Position numbers and translations under genes: made by a program. A stretch of DNA of 38,211 nt from Rikenellaceae bacterium (GTDB lineage Bacteria; Bacteroidota; Bacteroidia; Bacteroidales; UBA932): NCBI GenBank assembly GCA_900769905.1, contig CAAGIL010000207.1, positions 1-38,211 of the forward strand, read 5' to 3'. The notes under the pieces were generated by a model. It ran no database searches. It was not told the origin of the DNA and saw only the letters and a list, made by a program, of their open reading frames with translations. Below are positions 14,936 to 21,545 of this stretch, one piece after another. How positions within the stretch are numbered: position 1 is the first letter of the stretch; each line of letters opens with the position of its first letter.

Positions 14936-16240
14936 TCAGAGAGCTTTAACGATTTCAACGATTCTGTCGAGGTCCTTCCTGTCCGCCTTTTCGGTGACGC
15001 AGAAGGTGACATAGCCTTCCTCTGTCTGAAGGGCGGCGAAATAACCTGCATCCAGGAGAGCCTGCTGGAGCTTCTCCACGTCGCAGAGAGGCTTGAGCAC
15101 GAACTCCTTGAGGAAGTCCTGGTCATAAACCTGCGCGAAGCGGCCGGTGGCAAGGAGGGCATCGTGGAGATAGTGCGCACCCTCGTAGCTGAGCTCATTT
15201 ACACGGCGCAGGCCTTCAGGTCCCATAAGGGAGAGGTAAACGGTGCACCAGAGGGCCATAAGGGACTGGTTGGAGCAGATGTTGGAGGTGGCCTTTTCAC
15301 GGCGTATGTGCTGTTCCCTTGCCTGGAGCGTGAGCACGTAGCAACGCTTTCCGGAAGCATCCTCGGTCTGGCCGACTATACGTCCCGGGAGCTTGCGCAT
15401 ATACTCGTTGCGGCAGGCCATGAAGCCCACGTAAGGTCCGCCGTAGCAGAGAGGAATACCCAGGCTCTGACCGTCACCTACCGCAACGTCGGCACCCCAT
15501 TCTGCAGGAGTCTTCACTACCGCAAGGGCAGACGGGTCACAGTACTCCACGAGCAGTGCACCCTTGGAGTGCACGAGCTCCGCGAGGCCGCTGTGGTCTT
15601 CGATGACGCCGTAGCGGTTCACGGAAGGCACGATGACTCCGGCGAGGTCAAGCACGCCCTCGGCCACATCCTCGGCGATGTTCTCGGATACGACTATGTT
15701 GACTCCGGAATACTTCGCATAGGTCTTGATGACCTCTATGACCTGCGGGAGCAGGGATGCGGCCACTATGACCGAATTCCTCTTCTTGGTGCAGGCCACG
15801 CACATCCTCACGGCTTCAGCCGCGGCGGTAGGACCGTCGTACATCGAAGCATTGGACACATCCATTCCGGTGAGGCGGCAAATCATTGACTGCCACTCGA
15901 ATATGTATCTCAGAGTACCCTGGGAAATCTCGCACTGGTAAGGAGTGTACGCGGTGAGGAACTCGCTGCGGGAGGTAATGTACGGGATGACGGACGGCAC
16001 GTAATGGTCGTATGCACCCTGGCCCACGAACACCTTGAGGCGGCTGTTTTTGGCAGCGAGGGACTCGAAGAAATCCCTGACCTGCTGCTCGCTCATCGCC
16101 TCCGGAAGATCATACTCTCCCTTGTAGAGACAGTCGGCGGGTACATCCGAATAGAGGTCGTCCAAAGAGCCGACCCCTATCCTGTCAAGCATCACGCGGA
16201 TATCTTCCTCCGTCTGGGGAAAATAGCAGAACTTTGACAT
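14936..16240 (-). CDS. gcvPA: Glycine dehydrogenase (decarboxylating) subunit 1
   Basis: The protein has 434 aa from the ATG at 16240 (MSKFCYFPQTEEDI), which matches family N-termini. The frame extends five codons further to 16255, but that would abut the gcvH stop. It is the N-terminal half of the P-protein and forms the alpha2beta2 enzyme with GcvPB. Landmarks are YTPYQCEISQGTLR near residue 110, NASMYDGPTAAAE, and IVGQTEDASGKRCYVLTLQAREQHIRRE (seen in part) near residue 300. It lacks the PLP Lys, as expected. It is cotranscribed with gcvH upstream and gcvPB downstream. Confidence 0.95.
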   Translation of the reverse strand: MSKFCYFPQTEEDIRVMLDRIGVGSLDDLYSDVPADCLYKGEYDLPEAMSEQQVRDFFESLAAKNSRLKVFVGQGAYDHYVPSVIPYITSRSEFLTAYTPYQCEISQGTLRYIFEWQSMICRLTGMDVSNASMYDGPTAAAEAVRMCVACTKKRNSVIVAASLLPQVIEVIKTYAKYSGVNIVVSENIAEDVAEGVLDLAGVIVPSVNRYGVIEDHSGLAELVHSKGALLVEYCDPSALAVVKTPAEWGADVAVGDGQSLGIPLCYGGPYVGFMACRNEYMRKLPGRIVGQTEDASGKRCYVLTLQAREQHIRREKATSNICSNQSLMALWCTVYLSLMGPEGLRRVNELSYEGAHYLHDALLATGRFAQVYDQDFLKEFVLKPLCDVEKLQQALLDAGYFAALQTEEGYVTFCVTEKADRKDLDRIVEIVKAL

Positions 16241-16254
16241 ATTGCAGCAATGCA

Positions 16255-16632
16255 TTATTTTGCGATTTCAGCGTAGGCTGCGGCGTTGAGAAGGGCATCG
16301 AGCTCTCCCCTGTCGCTCATCTCGATCTTGATGATCCAGGCGCCGTAGGCATCCTCGTTGATGAGTTCCGGCTGGTCCTCGAGGACATCGTTGCGGGCAA
16401 CCACCTTTCCGGATACCGGTGTGATGAGCTCGCTGGAGGTCTTCACGCTCTCGAGGGCACCGAAGTCGTCACCGGCATTGAATTCGTCGTCAACATCCGG
16501 CATATCCACGTAAGTGATGTCTCCCATCTCGCTCTGCGCGAAATCAGACACACCTATAATGGCCACGTTGCCGTCAACTTTCACCCATTCGTGGGACTCG
16601 CTGTAGAGGAGTCCTTCAATAATCTTGCTCAT
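16255..16632 (-). CDS. gcvH: Glycine cleavage system H protein
   Basis: The protein has 125 aa, the standard length. The lipoylated Lys is K64 in ALESVKTSSEL. SESHEWVKV near the N-terminus, GITDFAQ-like GVSDFAQSEMGDI, and the closing N..AYGAWIIKIE are family signatures. It carries the aminomethyl group from GcvPAB to GcvT on its lipoyl arm. It is 12 nt after gcvT and just before gcvPA. The lipoamide dehydrogenase (L protein) is not encoded in the window. Confidence 0.97.
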   Translation of the reverse strand: MSKIIEGLLYSESHEWVKVDGNVAIIGVSDFAQSEMGDITYVDMPDVDDEFNAGDDFGALESVKTSSELITPVSGKVVARNDVLEDQPELINEDAYGAWIIKIEMSDRGELDALLNAAAYAEIAK

Positions 16633-16644
16633 AATCGTATTTCT

Positions 16645-17748
16645 TTACTTTTTGTATTTTGTCTGATAAAATCTCTTCTTCACAACGATTCCCGGGAAGG
16701 TCCTCTTGCGTATGCGTATCATAAGTTCGGTGCCCAGAGCCGCCCAGGCCGCATCCACGAGGGCAAAGCATATGCTCTTGTCGAGGCTGATGGAATGGTA
16801 ACCCGTAGTCACCACGCCCACCTGCACGCCTTCGGCCGTCTCCACCGGATAACCGGCCCTCGGCACGGCATTGTCGGAGAGCTCTATACCCACGATGCGG
16901 CGCTTTGCACCTTCGGCCTTCTGGGCCACGAGGGCCTCCTTGCCGATGAACTCCTCCTTGTCGAGCTTGCAGAACATCCCGAGACCTGCCATCACAGGGC
17001 TGATCTCCGCGCTGAGTTCATCTCCGTAAAGCGGAAGTCCGGCCTCGAAACGGAGGGTGTCGCGGCAACCGAGCGCACACGGCTTCACTCCGGCAGCGAG
17101 GAGCTTGTCCCAATACTTCACCGTGAGTTCAGGGCTAGCATAAACCTCGAATCCGTCCTCTCCGGTGTATCCGGTACGGCTGAGGATTACCCTCCGGCCG
17201 TCAACGCACTCGTCCTTGAACTCGTAGAACCCCAGTTCCACGGCATCCGCGAATCCCAGCACATCCACGACCGCCTTCTCGGCCTCCGGTCCCTGGACTG
17301 CAATCTGTCCCCAGGCCTCGGACGCATTCTCGAGGACCACATCGTATCCGGCCGCGTTCTCCTGCATCCACGCGAAATCCTTGTCGATGTTGGCGGCGTT
17401 GATTACCAGAAGATAGTGCTCCGGAGCGTATTCCTTATATACGAGGAGGTCATCCACGGTGCCGCCGTCAGGGTAAAGCATCATTCCGTAGAGCACCTTG
17501 CCGTCCGCCATTCCGCGCACGTCGTTGGTAAAGATGTGGTTGACAAAGCGCTCCGCATCCTTTCCGGACACGAACACTTCGCCCATATGGGATACGTCGA
17601 ACATACCGACGTGCTCCCTCACCGCTTTATGCTCGTCGATGATGCCGCTATACTGTATAGGCATATCGAAACCCGCAAAGGGGCTCATCCTTGCACCCAG
17701 CTCCACGTGCCGATCGTGCAGACAAGTCTTCTTCAGCTGTTCTTCCAT
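16645..17748 (-). CDS. gcvT: Glycine cleavage system aminomethyltransferase (T protein)
   Basis: The protein has 367 aa. It moves the methylene group from the lipoyl arm of GcvH to tetrahydrofolate, releasing ammonia. The N-terminus has the folate-site pattern MSPFAGFDMPIQYSGI.DEH and the family string FDVSHMGE; GY..EDGFE (here GYTGEDGFEVY) lies in the middle, and the C-terminal barrel starts near residue 275. Length and start (MEEQLKKT) are normal. The order T-H-PA-PB resembles that in Firmicutes and Thermotoga. The unknown 154-aa gene 25 nt upstream appears to be the first gene of the operon. Confidence 0.96.
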   Translation of the reverse strand: MEEQLKKTCLHDRHVELGARMSPFAGFDMPIQYSGIIDEHKAVREHVGMFDVSHMGEVFVSGKDAERFVNHIFTNDVRGMADGKVLYGMMLYPDGGTVDDLLVYKEYAPEHYLLVINAANIDKDFAWMQENAAGYDVVLENASEAWGQIAVQGPEAEKAVVDVLGFADAVELGFYEFKDECVDGRRVILSRTGYTGEDGFEVYASPELTVKYWDKLLAAGVKPCALGCRDTLRFEAGLPLYGDELSAEISPVMAGLGMFCKLDKEEFIGKEALVAQKAEGAKRRIVGIELSDNAVPRAGYPVETAEGVQVGVVTTGYHSISLDKSICFALVDAAWAALGTELMIRIRKRTFPGIVVKKRFYQTKYKK

Positions 17749-17773
17749 ATTTCAGTTATCGTATTAGTGAGAT

Positions 17774-18238
17774 TTATCGCTTGAGAATTTCCAGATCTTT
17801 CTTGAGAAGCATCTTGGAATCCATCATATTGACCTTCTGGAAAAGGATTATCTGGTTGGCAAGCGAGAGGTGCACCTTGTCCTCGTGCTTCCCCTTGCGC
17901 CACCATTTGTAGAATCCGACGGGGTCGTTCTCGAAAGGAATCTTTGCGGTGATGCCTGTGCCGTAGCCCGGATAGTCTATGGTCAGTTTCAGGCCCATAA
18001 AACGCTTGTAATAATCGGGATCAGCCCGCCTCAGCTTGCTCTCAAGAGGCATAAGGACCTCGAAACGGTCGACCTGGAGGACCTTTTCCTTGATTATCAT
18101 CTTATGGATTCTTACCGGGTCAACGTTCAACCAGACACCCATTTTGAGCGTCTGCGGTCCCTGTTCCGTGTCGAGCGTCAGCTCGTCCATTGAATAATAG
18201 ACCTTTTCCGGGTCCAGAGCAAACTGTCCTTCTGACAT
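17774..18238 (-). CDS. Conserved-looking protein of unknown function at the head of the gcv operon
   Basis: The protein has 154 aa from the ATG at 18238 (an ATG at 18241 adds one Met). I do not recognise the family. It is soluble, without a signal peptide or membrane helix, rich in charged residues, with a beta-rich first half (PEKVYYSMDELTLDTEQGP) and a Trp-Trp-Arg-Lys patch (YKWWRKGKHEDKV, about residues 110-122); it ends in a basic helix (KMLLKKDLEILKR). Codon use looks like its neighbours. Its place as first gene before gcvT suggests a link to glycine or one-carbon metabolism, or simply a shared promoter. Confidence 0.7.
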   Translation of the reverse strand: MSEGQFALDPEKVYYSMDELTLDTEQGPQTLKMGVWLNVDPVRIHKMIIKEKVLQVDRFEVLMPLESKLRRADPDYYKRFMGLKLTIDYPGYGTGITAKIPFENDPVGFYKWWRKGKHEDKVHLSLANQIILFQKVNMMDSKMLLKKDLEILKR

Positions 18239-18260
18239 CATTCTTTCACAAAGATTTCAG

Positions 18261-18268
18261 CAAAGATA
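18261..18268 (-). promoter_or_regulatory. -7 promoter element of the glycine cleavage operon
   Basis: On the minus strand this reads TATCTTTG, 19-22 nt before the two possible starts. No glycine riboswitch fits in the short leader. Confidence 0.55.
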
Positions 18269-18289
18269 AGAAAAAAAAGCGATTATGCC

Positions 18290-18297
18290 TATATTTG
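18290..18297 (+). promoter_or_regulatory. -7 promoter element of the arginase-like gene
   Basis: TATATTTG is an exact match, divergent from and only about 22 nt away from the gcv operon -7 element. It places the transcription start near 18303 and so decides in favour of the ATG at 18327. Confidence 0.6.
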
Positions 18298-18326
18298 CAC
18301 GAAAAGCAGATTTTAAAAGTTTTAAA

Positions 18327-18965
18327 ATGTCTGCCGTCAACTTGAACAGAGAGGAAATGGATGTCGATTTCTCATACCTTGAAGGCACAAATTGCTATTG
18401 CGACCCCGAAAGCGCCGGAATCATCAAGCGCAGGGTGGCGGAACTGCCTCTGAATGAACTGCATTGCATAGGCACCGGAGACTACCACTACCTGAGTCTC
18501 TTCTTCCTTGAACGCATCTGCGGGCCCTTCACCCTCATCCTGGCGGACAATCACCCCGACGACCAGGACTGCGCCTTCGGGGACGAGTTGCTGAGCTGCG
18601 GAAGCTGGGTGGCGCAGGCGCGCAGGCTCCCCTTCTGCCGCGGCTGCGTATGGATAAGGGAATACGCTGACATAGAAGCGCTTGCACGCGTTGAAGGCAG
18701 CATATACCTGTCCATAGACCTGGACGTGCTCGCCCCGGAATACGCCGCAACGAACTGGGATCAGGGCAAAATGAGCCTGGAGCAGCTGCTGGAGATATGC
18801 GCACGCGCGGCGGGAAGCCACAGGCTGCTCGGTGCCGACATCTGCGGGGGCCTGAGCGCGGACAAGGGCGGAACGGAGGAGACGGAGGCCCTGAACCGGA
18901 GCACAATACGGGCGCTGGAAGACTGTCTGAGGCCATTTCTTTCCAAATACGGAAATAATGACTAA
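18327..18965 (+). CDS. Arginase/ureohydrolase-like protein, shortened
   Basis: The protein has 212 aa, shorter than typical arginases (~300). Ureohydrolase metal motifs are visible in order: GTGDYH (H54), ADNHPDD (D74, H76, D78) and SIDLDVLAP (D131, D133), enough for a two-Mn site. The C-terminal DICGG replaces the usual D..E.NP region, so the substrate is unclear: an amidine such as arginine, agmatine, guanidinobutyrate or formiminoglutamate. The ORF could start at 18285, but that would place the promoter inside the gene. The stop codon overlaps the -7 box of ugd. Confidence 0.75.
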   Translation: MSAVNLNREEMDVDFSYLEGTNCYCDPESAGIIKRRVAELPLNELHCIGTGDYHYLSLFFLERICGPFTLILADNHPDDQDCAFGDELLSCGSWVAQARRLPFCRGCVWIREYADIEALARVEGSIYLSIDLDVLAPEYAATNWDQGKMSLEQLLEICARAAGSHRLLGADICGGLSADKGGTEETEALNRSTIRALEDCLRPFLSKYGNND

Positions 18966-18970
18966 CTTTG
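18963..18970 (+). promoter_or_regulatory. -7 promoter element of ugd
   Basis: TAACTTTG begins at the stop codon of the arginase-like gene and lies 46 nt before the ugd ATG. The 18 nt at 18954-18971 are identical to those at 2174-2191 before carB. Confidence 0.55.
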
Positions 18971-19016
18971 CGTCACTCAAACGAATAATTGCCAGGTAAC
19001 TTAAATAATTGATTAT

Positions 19017-20288
19017 ATGAAAATAGCAGTAGCGGGCACCGGTTATGTGGGCCTGAGCATAGCAACCCTCCTTGCGCAGCATCACACAGTCACGGCAGTG
19101 GATGTCATTCCGGACAAGGTGGACAAAATCAACAGGAGAATCTCCCCTATACAGGACGAGTACATAGAAAAGTTCCTTTCAGAGAAGGAACTTGACCTTA
19201 CGGCAACCCTCGACGGCAGGGCGGCGTACAGGGATGCGGATTTCGTGGTCATAGCCGCGCCGACCAACTACGACAGCAAGAAGAACTTCTTCGACACCTC
19301 CCACGTGGAGGAAGTGATCGAGCTCGTGCTCGAGGTGAACCCTGATGCCGTTATGGTCATAAAGTCCACAATTCCGGTAGGTTACACCGAATCCGTGAGG
19401 GAGAAGCTTTCCTACCGCGAGCGCCAGGCGGACGGCACGATGAAGGTGGTGGTCCCGAACGTGATCTTCGCACCGGAGTTCCTGCGCGAGTCTAAAGCCC
19501 TCTACGACAACCTCTACCCGAGCCGCATCATCGTGGGTTACGACCACGGCAACAGCAGGCTCGAGGACGCGGCACACAAGTTCGCCGCAATCATCAGGGA
19601 AGGCGCAATCAAGGAGGACGTGCCGGTGCTGTTTATGGGCACCACCGAGGCTGAGGCCGTGAAGCTGTTCGCCAACACCTACCTCGCCCTGCGCGTAAGC
19701 TACTTCAACGAACTGGACACCTACGCGGAGATGAAGGGCCTTGATACCCAAGCAATTATCGACGGCGTGTGCCTCGACCCGCGCATCGGTTCGCACTACA
19801 ACAATCCGTCCTTCGGCTACGGCGGCTACTGTCTTCCGAAGGACACCAAGCAGCTGCTCGCAAACTACAACGACGTGCCGGAAAACCTCATAGGCGCGAT
19901 AGTGGAGAGCAACCGCACCCGCAAGGACTTCATCGCCGACAGGGTGCTGGAGCGCGCCGGATACTATTCCGCCAACAGCGCCTACAATTCCGAGAAGGAG
20001 CGCCAGGTGACGATTGGAGTTTACCGCCTGACGATGAAATCAAACTCCGACAACTTCCGCCAGAGCGCCATCCAGGGCATCATGAAGCGCATCAAGGCCA
20101 AGGGTGCGACAGTAGTCATATACGAGCCTACCCTTGAAGCCGGAACCACCTTCTTCGGAAGCGAAGTGATTGGCGACCTGGAAGAATTCAAGCGCCGCAG
20201 CGACAGCATAATTGCCAATCGCTACGACGCCGTATTGGATGATGTAGCCGAAAAGGTCTACACCCGGGACATCTTCAAGAGGGACTAA
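19017..20288 (+). CDS. ugd: UDP-glucose 6-dehydrogenase family
   Basis: The protein has 423 aa. The N-terminal NAD fold begins AVAGTGYVGLSIATLLAQ; EFLRESKALYDN (about residues 154-165) and the catalytic Cys272 in FGYGGYCLPKDTKQL define the nucleotide-sugar dehydrogenase family. The C-terminal domain closes with VTRDIF-like VYTRDIFKRD. The protein would oxidise UDP-glucose (or a related UDP-sugar) to the uronic acid for capsule, LPS or exopolysaccharide. No glycan synthesis genes surround it; the stop codon abuts that of the opposing CE15 gene (20289) with no gap. Confidence 0.93.
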   Translation: MKIAVAGTGYVGLSIATLLAQHHTVTAVDVIPDKVDKINRRISPIQDEYIEKFLSEKELDLTATLDGRAAYRDADFVVIAAPTNYDSKKNFFDTSHVEEVIELVLEVNPDAVMVIKSTIPVGYTESVREKLSYRERQADGTMKVVVPNVIFAPEFLRESKALYDNLYPSRIIVGYDHGNSRLEDAAHKFAAIIREGAIKEDVPVLFMGTTEAEAVKLFANTYLALRVSYFNELDTYAEMKGLDTQAIIDGVCLDPRIGSHYNNPSFGYGGYCLPKDTKQLLANYNDVPENLIGAIVESNRTRKDFIADRVLERAGYYSANSAYNSEKERQVTIGVYRLTMKSNSDNFRQSAIQGIMKRIKAKGATVVIYEPTLEAGTTFFGSEVIGDLEEFKRRSDSIIANRYDAVLDDVAEKVYTRDIFKRD

Positions 20289-21533
20289 CTAGAATTTGAT
20301 CCACCTGTCAAGGTCGGTAGTTCCTTCGAACTTCTCGGCCTTGGTCACATTGGTGTTCACATCTTCCTTTCCGAGCAGGAAGCGGTCTATAAACGCCTCA
20401 CACTCAGGCCACTGGGACTCTGGAAGCATACAGTGAGGGTGGCCTCCGTTGATGGAGTAACCCATCCTGTCCTCCACTCCGAACCTCTCCCAAACCTTGC
20501 GGGCCGCGTTTGCGGAAACATAACCGGACTCGTCGGCAAGCCACTCGTAGTCGGTATTGCCGAAGATGAGGAGGGCGCGCGGGAACACCATAGCGCAGAG
20601 CTCGTGCCTGTCGTAAGGAAGGTATTCGACCCTCTCGCCTCCGAAACGGTCGCGCATGCTCTCCTTGAACCAGTTGTAGTCAGTGCGGTCTATGTTCTCC
20701 ACTTCACCGAGGGTGCGGCTCACCCTCCAGGCTGCGGCTCCGCCGCCGCCCGGCTCCTGGGCTATGGTCAGGGCCACGCGTTCATCGAAGGCACCACAGA
20801 ACAGCGCCATTTTGCCCGCATATGAGCAACCGGTCACCCCTATGTGTTTCATATCGATTTTGGTAACTTCCGGACCGAGCTGCTGGAGTCCGTCCAGCAT
20901 ACGGCTGAAGCCCCAGGCCCACTCCACATATGCGCCGTTCTCCTGGAGTTCAGGGTAGAGACGGTCGAACTCGTAGTTGCCCCTGGAGGCTCGCGGACCC
21001 CACTGGCCGTAGTTGGTCACCTGCCTCTCGTGGAAATCCATCGTAGCAATAGGCCTGTCCTGGAGTATGGCCCTAGGAAGGGAGACACGGCTGGCACCAA
21101 TCATAAGAGGGAAAGGACCCTCTGAATCATCAGGGTAGAAGATGCGGGAACTCAGGCTGAGAGTCTGGTCACCCACGGTCACGTCCACATAGAGCGTGTC
21201 TCCGCTCATCCTGGCCTTCACCTGCTCTGCGCTTACGCTCGGCTTGGTGCCGGTGTCGTAGAACTGGATCATGGCCGAGATTTCGGCGCGACGTTTCTCC
21301 CAGTCCTTGAATTTCTTCACCTCCCCCTTGCCTGATGCCCAGGCGAAAGGATTCGGGAGTTCAGGCATTGGGCTTTCAAGCCCCAGTTCCGGAAAAGCGG
21401 GAGTCTGGTATGAAGCTCCTGTGTTTTCCACCTCATAAACGAGGGGAATCTGTCGGCTGTCAGGCCCGCAGCCCGCCGCAAGAAGCAGCAGGGCCGCGGC
21501 GGAAGCCGTTAGGCTCAGTTGTTTGACAGTCAT
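20289..21533 (-). CDS. CE15 glucuronoyl esterase-like lipoprotein
   Basis: The protein has 414 aa. A lipoprotein signal ends in LAAGC (Cys22). The alpha/beta-hydrolase domain shows the CE15 pattern: nucleophile S237 in TGCSYAGK, FCGAFDERVALTIAQEPGGGG (E260) and GGHPHC (H365). CE15 enzymes split the ester between lignin alcohols and 4-O-methylglucuronic acid on xylan. The Arg that normally follows the nucleophile (GCSRxGK), which stabilises the oxyanion, is Tyr here, so the activity may differ. The gene starts 12 nt after a GH3 beta-glycosidase and probably belongs to the same operon, matching xylan side-chain removal in the periplasm or on the surface. Confidence 0.85.
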   Translation of the reverse strand: MTVKQLSLTASAAALLLLAAGCGPDSRQIPLVYEVENTGASYQTPAFPELGLESPMPELPNPFAWASGKGEVKKFKDWEKRRAEISAMIQFYDTGTKPSVSAEQVKARMSGDTLYVDVTVGDQTLSLSSRIFYPDDSEGPFPLMIGASRVSLPRAILQDRPIATMDFHERQVTNYGQWGPRASRGNYEFDRLYPELQENGAYVEWAWGFSRMLDGLQQLGPEVTKIDMKHIGVTGCSYAGKMALFCGAFDERVALTIAQEPGGGGAAAWRVSRTLGEVENIDRTDYNWFKESMRDRFGGERVEYLPYDRHELCAMVFPRALLIFGNTDYEWLADESGYVSANAARKVWERFGVEDRMGYSINGGHPHCMLPESQWPECEAFIDRFLLGKEDVNTNVTKAEKFEGTTDLDRWIKF

Positions 21534-21545
21534 ATCGTTGCAGTT

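Noticed and set aside
16234..17784. A 516-codon open frame antisense to gcvT and gcvH.
   Set aside because: It mirrors two certain genes and has no recognisable domain; GC-rich codon bias explains the lack of stops.
18242..18326. A glycine riboswitch before the gcv operon.
   Set aside because: Only about 15-20 nt of leader exist between the promoter and the first gene, too short for the aptamer.
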